A DNA stretch of 45,207 nucleotides from assembly GCA_021162205.1 (NCBI GenBank), contig JAGGZE010000090.1, forward strand, positions 1 to 45,207, read 5' to 3'. This stretch comes from a bacterium (lineage in GTDB: Bacteria > UBP14 > UBA6098 > B30-G16). The notes under the pieces were generated by a model, which worked only from the letters and a program-made list of their open reading frames with translations, ran no database searches and was not told the DNA's origin. Both the position numbers and the translations under genes were made by a program. This document shows, piece after piece, positions 8,248 to 16,617 of this stretch (positions are counted from its first letter, which is position 1; the number at the start of each line of letters is the position of its first letter).

Positions 8248-8301
8248 GGTGTTCTCTTTGTGCGACTTCCCTTCCGATAAAATCGGAATCCCTTGTCGCA
8301 C
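8238..8301 (+). repeat. Nested-hairpin repeat copy B (near-perfect)
   Basis: Terminator arm ACACCTT/AAGGTGT (8238-8252) overlapping the stop codon, then TCTCTTT. Outer stem GTGCGAC (8260-8266) with GTCGCAC (8295-8301). Inner stem TTCCGAT (8272-8278), loop AAA, ATCGGAA (8282-8288). Both stems are perfect. Confidence 0.85.
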
Positions 8302-8336
8302 CTGCATATATAATGGGAATAGAATGCTTTTAGATT

Positions 8337-10712
8337 CTATTTCAACTCGAGATAATAAGGCATAAGATACCAAAAATCCTCGTTCTGAATTTTTCCCAGC
8401 AATTCGGCATCCTGTTTCAATTTCAAAATTTCAGGTGTCAATGTAAATTTTCTTGCGAGTCCAAACAAATCGAATGATTCATAAGGACTGTAATTGCGGA
8501 TTTTATAATCCGAACCGAGTTCGAGATGTTTCGCAAATTTGTTCTGAACCTGCACTATTCCAGCGATACCATCGATGAGACCGATACTAAGCGCTTTTTT
8601 TCCTGTATGAACTTTACCCTGTGCAATTTTCTCCAGCGAATCGGGACTTAAATTATCTCTCCCTTGAATAATTCGATTCTTGAAAAGCGTATATGAACTC
8701 TCCATATTTTTCCGCATAAGTTCCCGCTGTTTCGTGCTGAATGTATCTGTTGGCGAAAATATATTCGCATTCGGCGACATATAAATCTGCTCTTTTCGCA
8801 GACCGAGTTTATCGTAAAGTCCACCGATAGTGAATTTCCCGCCAAGCACTCCAATCGAACCCGTTATAGTGCTTAAATCGGCGAAAATCGAATCGCCTGC
8901 GGATGCGATATAATATCCACCGCTTGCGGCATAAGAACCCATCGAAACCCAGACAGGTTTTTTCTTCGATGCTTTATCTGCCGAATGCCAAATCAAGTCC
9001 GATGCATAAGCCGAACCCCCGGGAGAATCGATTCGTAAAATTATCCCTTTAACTTTCGGATTTTTTGCAGCCTTTTCGATGAGTTTAACGATAGTTTTAT
9101 CACCAGCAGTTCTACCCGCGATAAATCCACCAGGATTCGAAGCTCCACCGACTATCGAACCCTCGATTGGAATAATCGCAATCATCGGTGGACTGTCCCA
9201 GCGATATGAAATTTCTTTATGCTCGAAAAGATAAGTGTTTATCGATTTCGACTTATCCCATCCCGAGAATTTCTCGAACTCATCCCAATATGCCACAGTA
9301 TCGATGATGTTAGCTTCTCGAGCGGAACTTGCCTGCAATGGACATTTTTCAATCCAGCCACGAACCGTATCTGCGGTAATATTTTTCCCGTTCGCAATTT
9401 CATTCACGATAATTGTATCGATATTTTGCAGCATCGTTGTGATTTCCTCGCGCATCTGCGGACTCATCGAATCGGCGACATAAGGTTCTGCGGCAGTTTT
9501 ATATTCGCCGATGTGTATCATATCAGCTTTCACACCGACTTTTTCAAAAAGTTTTTTATAATATGTGATGTCGGCACCGATACCGAAAAAATTCACTCCG
9601 CCAGCGGGCGGAAGACAGATTTCATCAGCAACCGATGTCAGATACATAGTGCCATTGCCGAGATATTCCGCAAATATTTTTATCTTGCCGCCACGGTTCT
9701 TAAATCGCTGCAAGATATTTCGCAATTCCTCATACTGCGCAAATGTGAACGATGGATTTTTCAGACGGATTATTAACTCGTCGACCTTGGTGTCATCGAC
9801 TATTTTTGAAATTTTACCAGCGAGCCGCGCGAAACTTTTCCCGCCGAAAAGAGATGGCGACTCGGAATATGAACCCGCAAGCGTAAATTTCAACGATTTA
9901 GCTCGATATGGAATAATCGACTTGAATCTTTTCTCTGAAATAATCACACCTGCGTTAGAAATATTGTTATTATCGTTATTGCTGTTACAACCGAACAGCG
10001 AGAAATGTCCAATATCGAAACGCAATCCAGCGGAAACCTGCTCGTTCTCGATATCATAAGAACCGCGCAGATGAATTCCCTTATATGGCATAATTTCTCC
10101 GCCGACAATTGCACTTTTATATTCGAAATCGCGATTAAAAATGGCATCGCCATAGATTGTTAAAAATTCGGCATTAGGTCGCAAAGCCAATCCCGTGCGG
10201 ATTTCCTGTCCGAGCGGTCTATTCATAACATCGATATTGAAATTGCCCGGCGAATAGCTCGAATCGATATTGCAATCCTCGCTGTAAGTAGCTCCCCATG
10301 AAAGCCATCTCGCCATCCGCGAAACTAAACCGACTCGCCATGAATGCCTATGCGCACCATCGCTGAAATAGTATTTATCGAGATAGCCGATACCACCGGC
10401 TTTCCCGCCGAGCGATAGTCCCCACCAGAACGAAGTGATACTTTCATCGCCATTACCGATGTCATAACTGGAGATGTCGAATCCGAATGGTGCGAAATTA
10501 TTTGCGAAAATGCCGCCGAATTTTTTAGCATCGAAAGATTTACTGTCATTTGCGATAAAAGCTTCGAACATAGAACCATCGATAGTAGAAAAATATCCAG
10601 GATTTTGCATCCCATCGACTGGATTTTCCGGATACGCCACCGAGAATTGCTGTGCCTGTGCAATCGCAAAAATGAAAAGAATCGAAATAGCAGCGAAAAA
10701 ATAATTACGCAT
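8337..10712 (-). CDS. sppA: SppA-type serine peptidase with barrel-like N-terminal domain
   Basis: Exported Ser-Lys protease of the SppA (S49) family, which cleaves leftover signal peptides and other membrane-associated peptides. Signal peptide at residues 1-20. Residues about 21-280 are glycine- and aromatic-rich alternating strands resembling an outer-membrane beta-barrel, unlike E. coli SppA. The tandem SppA domains follow: Lys405 (GEYKTA) is the general base and Ser597 (GSYAASGG) the nucleophile, with DSPGG near 562. I chose ATG 10712 (MRNYFFAA) because AGGGAG precedes it and a clean signal peptide follows. It probably acts at the cell envelope, perhaps anchored to the outer membrane. Confidence 0.85.
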   Translation of the reverse strand: MRNYFFAAISILFIFAIAQAQQFSVAYPENPVDGMQNPGYFSTIDGSMFEAFIANDSKSFDAKKFGGIFANNFAPFGFDISSYDIGNGDESITSFWWGLSLGGKAGGIGYLDKYYFSDGAHRHSWRVGLVSRMARWLSWGATYSEDCNIDSSYSPGNFNIDVMNRPLGQEIRTGLALRPNAEFLTIYGDAIFNRDFEYKSAIVGGEIMPYKGIHLRGSYDIENEQVSAGLRFDIGHFSLFGCNSNNDNNNISNAGVIISEKRFKSIIPYRAKSLKFTLAGSYSESPSLFGGKSFARLAGKISKIVDDTKVDELIIRLKNPSFTFAQYEELRNILQRFKNRGGKIKIFAEYLGNGTMYLTSVADEICLPPAGGVNFFGIGADITYYKKLFEKVGVKADMIHIGEYKTAAEPYVADSMSPQMREEITTMLQNIDTIIVNEIANGKNITADTVRGWIEKCPLQASSAREANIIDTVAYWDEFEKFSGWDKSKSINTYLFEHKEISYRWDSPPMIAIIPIEGSIVGGASNPGGFIAGRTAGDKTIVKLIEKAAKNPKVKGIILRIDSPGGSAYASDLIWHSADKASKKKPVWVSMGSYAASGGYYIASAGDSIFADLSTITGSIGVLGGKFTIGGLYDKLGLRKEQIYMSPNANIFSPTDTFSTKQRELMRKNMESSYTLFKNRIIQGRDNLSPDSLEKIAQGKVHTGKKALSIGLIDGIAGIVQVQNKFAKHLELGSDYKIRNYSPYESFDLFGLARKFTLTPEILKLKQDAELLGKIQNEDFWYLMPYYLELK

Positions 10713-10838
10713 AATAACACTCCCTGTTTTTATGTTTTCATAACATATAGACAAAATTTTACAAAAATTGTTTCACTTTTACAATATAATTATTAAAATA
10801 ATAATAGATTGTTTATTTTATACAATATTTGAGGGTAA

Positions 10839-10856
10839 CCCTTCTTAGAAGAAGGG
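10839..10856. repeat. Perfect hairpin upstream of plsC
   Basis: CCCTTCTT (10839-10846), AG loop, AAGAAGGG (10849-10856): 8 bp perfect, about 30 bp before the plsC start. Its CTTCTT core echoes the 15-bp hairpin downstream of the same gene at 11826. Confidence 0.55.
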
Positions 10857-10888
10857 CTTTCTCCCAAGAAATTTCTAAATTAATTATT

Positions 10889-11668
10889 ATGAAAAAATTT
10901 CAGAAAATATTATTGTCTATTTTCACGGTTTTGTATGTGTTGATTTACATTCCATTTTTCATTGCAATATTTTTGCCGCTTCCATTAATTTGGGCGACTC
11001 GAATTTTCGGGCAATCGTTTCATCGGAAAATGGTGAGCATAGTCCCGAAAATATGGGGGAAAATAACGATATATCTGACATTAAGCCCTGTGAAAATTAT
11101 CGGTCGCGAAAATATACCAAAATCTGCGGGAAATGTAGTCTATATCGTGAATCATCAAAGTTTTTTCGACATCCCGATTCTGCTCGGATGGGTCGATAAC
11201 AGAATTAGATTCGTTGCCAAAGCAGAGCTTTTCAAAATCCCGATATTAGGGCAATGGATGAAATTAATGAATTGCGTTCCAGTAAGCAGAAAAGTTTCTC
11301 GCGAGGAATTGAAAAAATTCAATAAAATAGCACAATATCTTTCATCGGGTGGGATAATCGTGGTATTCCCCGAAGGCACAAGGTCTGCCGATGGTTCGCT
11401 GCAAAAATTTCACCCATCGTCATTCAGACCTGCTCGAAATGCAAAATCGAAAATCGTGCCTGTGCGTATTATCGGAAGTTTCAAATTATTCCCGCGAAAT
11501 AGAAAATATATAAAACCATCGAGGATAATAGTCGAAATCGGAAAACCCGTCGAATTAGCAGAATATTCCAATATGACTCCCGCACAGCTTTCAGGCAGGT
11601 TTCGCCTGTTTTTTGTGCACCCGTCACCCGTTCGGGTGTTTTCTTTGCGTTGCGTCCCTTGCCGATAA
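10889..11668 (+). CDS. plsC: 1-acyl-sn-glycerol-3-phosphate acyltransferase
   Basis: Membrane acyltransferase that makes phosphatidic acid from lysophosphatidic acid. One or two N-terminal membrane helices (about 7-40) precede the catalytic NHQSFFD (His89, Asp94) and FPEGTRS (160-166) motifs. I chose ATG 10889 (MKKFQKIL) rather than an upstream TTG, as it begins a natural hydrophobic N-terminus. From about residue 235 the coding sequence runs through two terminator hairpins and half of a dispersed repeat, so the last 25 residues (ending RVFSLRCVPCR) are repeat-encoded. The ancestral C-terminus seems replaced. The core enzyme looks intact. Confidence 0.85.
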   Translation: MKKFQKILLSIFTVLYVLIYIPFFIAIFLPLPLIWATRIFGQSFHRKMVSIVPKIWGKITIYLTLSPVKIIGRENIPKSAGNVVYIVNHQSFFDIPILLGWVDNRIRFVAKAELFKIPILGQWMKLMNCVPVSRKVSREELKKFNKIAQYLSSGGIIVVFPEGTRSADGSLQKFHPSSFRPARNAKSKIVPVRIIGSFKLFPRNRKYIKPSRIIVEIGKPVELAEYSNMTPAQLSGRFRLFFVHPSPVRVFSLRCVPCR

Positions 11669-11716
11669 AATCGGCAATTCCTTTGCAACGCCTGATTAAT
11701 CAAAATAACATTTCAA
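11592..11716 (+). repeat. Nested-hairpin repeat copy C with tandem terminators
   Basis: First hairpin CAGGC/GCCTG (11592-11608) with six Ts, second CACCCG/CGGGTG (11625-11638) with TTTTCTTT. Then outer stem GCGTTGC (11647-11653)/GCAACGC (11685-11691) and inner TTGCCGAT (11659-11666)-AAA-ATCGGCAA (11670-11677), both perfect. A tail GATTAATCAAAATAA follows (11694 on). The plsC stop codon lies inside the unit. Confidence 0.85.
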
Positions 11717-11966
11717 AATTTCTGGGCAACAATGAATTGTCCCGACTTGTCAGTGGAAGGAAAGTCGCCCTTAAAAAAGAGCCGAATGGCTCTCCAGAAA
11801 TACTAAAGTTTTCTGGAAAGGGTTTGGGGAAACTTCTTTTTCAAAAGAAGTTTCCCCAGAAAATCTTTTCTTTCCTCTATCCGATATTATTTTAAGAATA
11901 GTAGGGGCGTATCGAATACGCTCTCATTCTATCGAGCGAACTCAATGCCCTGTTGCACCCGATTAG
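11717..11966. repeat. Composite repeat island between plsC and asparagine-synthase-like gene
   Basis: No gene. Holds, in order: a GGGCAAC...GTCGCCC outer pair (about 11729-11776), GAGCCgaatGGCTC (about 11781-11793), a perfect 15-bp hairpin GGGGAAACTTCTTTT (11826-11840) with its complement (11843-11857, loop TC), TAGGGGCGTATCGAATACGC (11902-11921), and the right half of a nested-hairpin repeat (about 11948-11975). This last element supplies the stop codon of the convergent gene. Confidence 0.7.
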
Positions 11967-13622
11967 TCAAATAAATTTTCGCCACAGTTCGAATGTTAGC
12001 CACCAGTCGAGAATGGATTTTTTGGTATCGTCGCCGGCAAAATATTTCTCGATAGAACTCTCGATGAATCGGTTATCATAGAAACCGACGGTCTTAAAAT
12101 CATTAGATGATAAAATATCGTAAATCCGCTCATGCAATTTGTTCATCGTTTTTCGGAAAAATTCATTAGTAATATGTGTTTCTCTGTTTCGTGTAAATGG
12201 CAGCCACATTTTCATCAGATATGGGTTCAAACCGATTTTAAATGGAAATTTTCTTCCCATACGAGCGAGTTTATATTTTTTCAATTTCGGTGCGAATTTC
12301 TCGATTGCACGCAGATGAACCGCAGAATTCCTACGCGCAGAATGAGATAATTGCAAACCAGCAGTCAACACAGTCGGCTGAACAAATGGCATAAAATTTC
12401 GCGTGAATTCATCGAGACGAGACTGTTCGAATCCCGAATAGTTTGGCAGACGAAACCATATCGCCCACATCTCGGCGATTTCATCGGCTCGCATACCGGA
12501 ACACATATTCAGCGCATTTTCGATATCGGCGAGAAAACCGCAACCGAATGATTTATGGACATCCTCGTTAAATATCGGTGGAAATTCCGAACCGATTAGT
12601 TTCTGCACTATTCTCGGCGTGAGTTTCATATTCGGCACGGGAGCGAGTCTGCGCAGAACACGCTGACGCAAAATCTCGCCGAGTCCACCATCGATTGTGA
12701 TAACATTCCGACCTGCCAAAAAATTCAGCGAATCCAAAAAAAGCGCGGTCGAAATCGGAATCGTAAGCATTTTTCTTGCGGAATGTTCTCGCAAAATATC
12801 CCATAATTCATCGGATGATGGTATCTCGACCTTGTGAAACTCGAACGGGAAAGTAAGCTCATCCGACATCTGTTCGACAATTTCGATATCGGGTTCGCTG
12901 CCGAGCCCAAATGAAAATGTTCGCCACCGTGTCGATGAGCCGAAAAGCAATGCCAAAAGTCCTCGTGAATCGAGCCCGCCCGATAATGATAAATATCTCA
13001 AAGTTTCGGGTTCGGCAGATACGGCAGCGGCAAGTATATCTATTACATCGTCGACAGAATAATTTTGCCCTCGCGGACGATGAAAGTAATCGTTCCCGTG
13101 ATGAACGAAATCGGAATTATTAAATTCGACAGTTGCACCTGGACCGAGTCGATGAATGCCTTTCACAAAAGTATCCCAGTGCAAAATACTCGGTCCGAGC
13201 CACAAGGAACCCAATTTCTCGAAATCGATTTCATTTTTATTAGAATATCGCGCAACCCAATCCATTCTCGATGAAATCACGAAACCATCGCCCAATTTTG
13301 CCCAGAATATTTCGCGCAGACCGAGAATATCGTTGCGAAATTTTATCTCGCCATTTTGCCATTGCACAATTATAAAATGCCCATCGGATGGCACTTCATT
13401 TTTGGCTATCGCATTTCGCCAGTCGGTTTCGTGCAAAATTCGCCAATTGTCGATACCGAGACCGCAAACAGCAAAACCGCTTTCATCATCGAAATCTGCA
13501 ATGCAGGTGCTTGGATTCCCACCGAGAAAAATATCGAAATTTTTATTATGGATACGATGAAGCGGTTTCTCATCGGGTTCGATGCGTTTCCCTAAATTAT
13601 ATGTGATAAATAGCCAGCTCAA
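11967..13622 (-). CDS. Asparagine-synthase-like protein lacking the glutaminase cysteine
   Basis: 551-residue relative of glutamine-dependent asparagine synthetase. The PP-loop SGGLDS (214-219) of the ATP-pyrophosphatase/amide-transfer domain is intact. The N-terminal class II glutamine amidotransferase-like fold is recognisable (GHFIIVQWQNG...RNDILGLREIFWA), but the nucleophile Cys2 is absent: the protein starts MSWLF. It may therefore use ammonia or adenylate another substrate. It starts at TTG 13622 with AGGTGA 7 bases upstream. The stop codon lies in a dispersed-repeat tail. Similar proteins occur in surface-polysaccharide or peptide modification, but nothing here shows the substrate. Confidence 0.75.
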   Translation of the reverse strand: MSWLFITYNLGKRIEPDEKPLHRIHNKNFDIFLGGNPSTCIADFDDESGFAVCGLGIDNWRILHETDWRNAIAKNEVPSDGHFIIVQWQNGEIKFRNDILGLREIFWAKLGDGFVISSRMDWVARYSNKNEIDFEKLGSLWLGPSILHWDTFVKGIHRLGPGATVEFNNSDFVHHGNDYFHRPRGQNYSVDDVIDILAAAVSAEPETLRYLSLSGGLDSRGLLALLFGSSTRWRTFSFGLGSEPDIEIVEQMSDELTFPFEFHKVEIPSSDELWDILREHSARKMLTIPISTALFLDSLNFLAGRNVITIDGGLGEILRQRVLRRLAPVPNMKLTPRIVQKLIGSEFPPIFNEDVHKSFGCGFLADIENALNMCSGMRADEIAEMWAIWFRLPNYSGFEQSRLDEFTRNFMPFVQPTVLTAGLQLSHSARRNSAVHLRAIEKFAPKLKKYKLARMGRKFPFKIGLNPYLMKMWLPFTRNRETHITNEFFRKTMNKLHERIYDILSSNDFKTVGFYDNRFIESSIEKYFAGDDTKKSILDWWLTFELWRKFI

Positions 13623-13688
13623 ATTTTTTCACCTGCGCAAATTGCGAAGATAAAATACGACTCGATTATATATAATTGGCAAACTACT

Positions 13689-14072
13689 TTATTCATTGTA
13701 TTCGGCGATATATTTCCCGCCCCAAGTTCTGAGTATCACCTTAACATTCTTGCCAGTCATACGATGAGCGATTTTTGCAAGCTCTTCGACAACATCGTTC
13801 GGACTTTTATCGACCTGTTTTTTCTGAACTTCTATCAAAATGGGAAGCTGATTTTTGGTCACCGTATAACCCTGTTTCTGAATATAATGCAAAAATGCAG
13901 TATTACCAGTAGGTTTTTGATAAAAATCATCCATATCGACCTCGGGTAATTTTTCGCCGGTATCTCTTTCCAAGGTAGGTGTCAGCATTATCAAAATTGT
14001 AGCGATAAGAATCGCCCACGAAATTTTCGACACTATTTCCCGTGCCGTAATATTTTTTTCCTTTCTTCTCAT
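13689..14072 (-). CDS. Membrane-anchored hypothetical protein
   Basis: 127 residues with a basic N-terminus (MRRKEKNI), one membrane helix at about 16-34 and an extracytoplasmic domain of about 90 residues (ending VILRTWGGKYIAEYNE). It looks like a single-pass anchored protein. No family recognised and no strong ribosome site seen. The gene has its own leader region and converges on nothing. Confidence 0.55.
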   Translation of the reverse strand: MRRKEKNITAREIVSKISWAILIATILIMLTPTLERDTGEKLPEVDMDDFYQKPTGNTAFLHYIQKQGYTVTKNQLPILIEVQKKQVDKSPNDVVEELAKIAHRMTGKNVKVILRTWGGKYIAEYNE

Positions 14073-14278
14073 ACATCAATAATAATATCGATAAATAAAT
14101 TTGTAAAGTTTTTTCGTCGGCATACCTCACTATATAAATTTTGTAAATATCCTCGATTATATTCAATATAAAAATATTTTTAGATTTGTCAAAAAGTGCA
14201 GACAAAATATTTGAAAAATATATTGCATTTTAATTATTGTAGAATAAATTTTAAGATTCAATAAAAACGGAGGGAAAA

Positions 14279-15379
14279 ATGCCGAATTCACCCGAATATA
14301 TACGAACCAGTCTCGCTGCGGCGATGACATTGAAATTGCGTGATGGACTGTTCTGGCGAGATGCGCGGCTTTATTGTATCAATTTGCTTTTGGTCTATGA
14401 CCGACCTTGCGCAGGGAACTGTGCATATTGTGGACTTCAAAGTCATCGGCGAGCGCCCGAACACGCACCTGCCGATACACGCGGGTCTAACCGTCCGGAT
14501 AAAACATTTATCCGTGTGGATTGGCCAGTGTTCGATACAGATAAAGTAATCGAACGAACCGTCGAACTCGAGGATGAGCAAAATCTCGGAAGAGTTTGCA
14601 TTTCGATGCTTACGAGACGAGAATGTGTGGACGATACTATAACGGTAAGTAAGCGTTATCGTAAATTAACCGATATACCGATAACGGTTCTCGCTTCGCC
14701 GATGGTTACTCGAAAAGACGATTTAGTTAGATTTCGTGAAGCCGGTGTCGATAAAATCGGTGTCGCTGTCGATGCCGCTACTCCCGAGTTATTCGATAAA
14801 TTCAGGGGAAAACCTCGTGGTGCACCGCACAATTGGGCTCGATACTGGGAATTTTATCGTGAATCTGTGGATGTTTTCGGTGTCGGTAATGTCGGAAGTC
14901 ATTTGATTGTCGGGCTTGGCGAGACCGAGAAAGAAATTATTTCATCGATTCAACTTTCCAAAGACCTCGGCGGAGAAACTCATCTATTCACATTCTATCC
15001 GGAGGAAGGCTCCGATATGGAAAATCATCTGCAACCGCCTATAGACCAGTATCGCCGAGTGCAGATAGCGAGATATTTAATCGATAAGAATATCTCGTCG
15101 ATGGACAGGATGAAGTTCGATGCACAAACCGGCAAAATCATCGGTTATGGTATTTCGCAAGCAGGACTGAATGAAATAATCGATAGCGGCGAGCCATTTA
15201 TGACATCGGGTTGCACCGGCAAAGATGGCAAAACTGTCGCCTGCAATCGTCCATTCGGCAATTCGAAACCTGGACCTGGATTACGGAATTATCCATTCGT
15301 GCCAAATGAAAATGATGTCGAACTTATACGAGCACAAATGGAAACAGGTTTAGAAATTCCATCGGGACATTATGAGTGA
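14279..15379 (+). CDS. Radical SAM enzyme, LipS2-like (lipoyl synthase component)
   Basis: 366 residues. The radical SAM cluster motif is Cys44-x3-Cys48-x2-Cys51 (CAGNCAYC). A second conserved site near the C-terminus, SGCTGKDGKTVACNRPFGN (Cys312, Cys322), followed by GPGLRNYPF, matches the biotin-synthase-related family that includes LipS2. In the LipS1/LipS2 route two such enzymes insert the two sulfur atoms of lipoate into octanoyl-lipoyl domains. The partner LipS1 is not in the window, but a ligase-DUF116 fusion is at 4054. ACGGAGGG precedes the ATG. Assignment to LipS2 rather than another member is inference. Confidence 0.7.
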   Translation: MPNSPEYIRTSLAAAMTLKLRDGLFWRDARLYCINLLLVYDRPCAGNCAYCGLQSHRRAPEHAPADTRGSNRPDKTFIRVDWPVFDTDKVIERTVELEDEQNLGRVCISMLTRRECVDDTITVSKRYRKLTDIPITVLASPMVTRKDDLVRFREAGVDKIGVAVDAATPELFDKFRGKPRGAPHNWARYWEFYRESVDVFGVGNVGSHLIVGLGETEKEIISSIQLSKDLGGETHLFTFYPEEGSDMENHLQPPIDQYRRVQIARYLIDKNISSMDRMKFDAQTGKIIGYGISQAGLNEIIDSGEPFMTSGCTGKDGKTVACNRPFGNSKPGPGLRNYPFVPNENDVELIRAQMETGLEIPSGHYE

Positions 15380-15430
15380 GAATAACTTGCCGAATTTATA
15401 GTTTCAGGATGTGATTTTATACGGATGATT

Positions 15431-15457
15431 ATTTAGTTATGGATTTTTTAACTAAAT
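15431..15457. repeat. Inverted repeat downstream of radical SAM gene
   Basis: ATTTAGTTA (15431-15439) and TAACTAAAT (15449-15457) form a perfect 9-bp AT-rich stem. The loop contains a T-run, so termination is possible but weak. Confidence 0.4.
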
Positions 15458-15496
15458 ACCATGTGCGTAAAGCAGACAAAAAAATAAAATTAACTA

Positions 15497-15524
15497 TTGA
15501 CATTTGAAAAATTATTCATATAAT
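15497..15524 (+). promoter_or_regulatory. Consensus sigma70 promoter of rpoD
   Basis: TTGACA (15497-15502), 16-base spacer, TATAAT (15519-15524): both boxes are exact consensus, 45 bp before the sigma-factor ATG. It shows that this organism's housekeeping promoter resembles the E. coli type. Confidence 0.75.
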
Positions 15525-15569
15525 CGCAATTCGTAAGTCGAAGTTTTTTAATAAAAAGTGAGGTGTAGT

Positions 15570-16418
15570 ATGGCGAGAGCACCGCGCAGAGATGTCGACC
15601 GCACATTAGACCTTTATCTGAAGGAAATCGGCGAGACAGCTTTGTTGAAAGGGAAAGAAGAAGTCGAACTTGCTCAACGGATACACAAGGGCGACCAGAA
15701 AGCACTCGAGCAACTTACCAAAGCAAATCTTCGTTTCGTTGTGAGTGTAGCAAAACAGTATCAAAATCAAGGACTTTCACTTGCCGACCTTATAAACGAG
15801 GGTAATATCGGTCTTATCAAGGCGGGGAAGCGGTTCGATGAAAAACGAGGTTTCAAATTTATATCTTACGCTGTCTGGTGGATTCGGCAGTCTATACTTC
15901 AGGCACTTGCCGAACAGTCGCGAATCGTGAGACTTCCGCTAAATCGAGTTGGAACACTTCACAAAATCGGTAGAACGGCATCGAGACTCGAACAGGAAAG
16001 TGGACGAGCTCCAAGCACTCAGGAAATCGCCGAGGAACTCGGTATAACTGTTGCTGAAATTACTTCTACACTTCAAATTTCAAATTCGCATCTATCTCTC
16101 GACCAACCATTCACCGATGGCGAATCGAACTCGTTAAAAGATGTTCTCGAGGATGAAAAATCGCCATCACCGGATGAGGATGCGATGAAACAGTCTCTCA
16201 AAGGTGAAATCGAGCGAGTCCTTGCAACTTTGACCGAGCGTGAAGCTGAAGTTATCACACTTTATTTCGGTATCAATCGCGATAAAGCTCTCACTCTCGA
16301 GGAAATCGGTGTGAAATTCGGACTCACTCGTGAGCGTGTTCGTCAAATTAAGGAAAAAGCGATAAAACGATTGAAACACACTACCAGAAGCCGAAATCTT
16401 CACGCCTATGTAACATAA
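15570..16418 (+). CDS. rpoD: Primary RNA polymerase sigma factor (RpoD/SigA family)
   Basis: Housekeeping sigma factor that directs RNA polymerase to -10/-35 promoters. At 282 residues it lacks region 1.1, like the primary sigma factors of Bacteroidota and Chlorobi. Region 1.2 (DLYLKEIG, near 13), region 2 ([31 protein letters not shown] and the [15 protein letters not shown] -10 recognition helix), region 3 and region 4 (LTREREVRQ-type helix-turn-helix, [17 protein letters not shown]) are all intact. I chose ATG 15570 over an upstream GTG because GTGAGGTG is its ribosome site. A consensus promoter lies upstream and a strong terminator downstream, so it is a single-gene unit. Confidence 0.93.
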   Translation: MARAPRRDVDRTLDLYLKEIGETALLKGKEEVELAQRIHKGDQKALEQLTKANLRFVVSVAKQYQNQGLSLADLINEGNIGLIKAGKRFDEKRGFKFISYAVWWIRQSILQALAEQSRIVRLPLNRVGTLHKIGRTASRLEQESGRAPSTQEIAEELGITVAEITSTLQISNSHLSLDQPFTDGESNSLKDVLEDEKSPSPDEDAMKQSLKGEIERVLATLTEREAEVITLYFGINRDKALTLEEIGVKFGLTRERVRQIKEKAIKRLKHTTRSRNLHAYVT

Positions 16419-16492
16419 TTATCTCGATGAAACTCACAAAGTCGGCGAATATCGAGGCGAGCCAATATTTTTTCGTATATGCTCGATTTATG

Positions 16493-16516
16493 AGGGCGGA
16501 TTCCCCGCCCTTTTTT
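16493..16516 (+). terminator. Rho-independent terminator of rpoD
   Basis: AGGGCGG (16493-16499), loop ATTCC, CCGCCCT (16505-16511) with a run of six Ts (16511-16516). A simple terminator without the nested hairpin seen at other gene ends. Confidence 0.88.
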
Positions 16517-16617
16517 GTTTTGCGTTCTTATATTTCAAAAATCCATACAATTTCAAATCCCTGCCTTGACAAAACATATTTATGTATTAATTTTGGAATT
16601 TAATCGAGGAGAATTTT

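Noticed and set aside
9219-9776. 185-residue plus-strand ORF
   Set aside because: Antisense to the intact sppA gene and rich in Cys, His and Phe as expected for a shadow frame.
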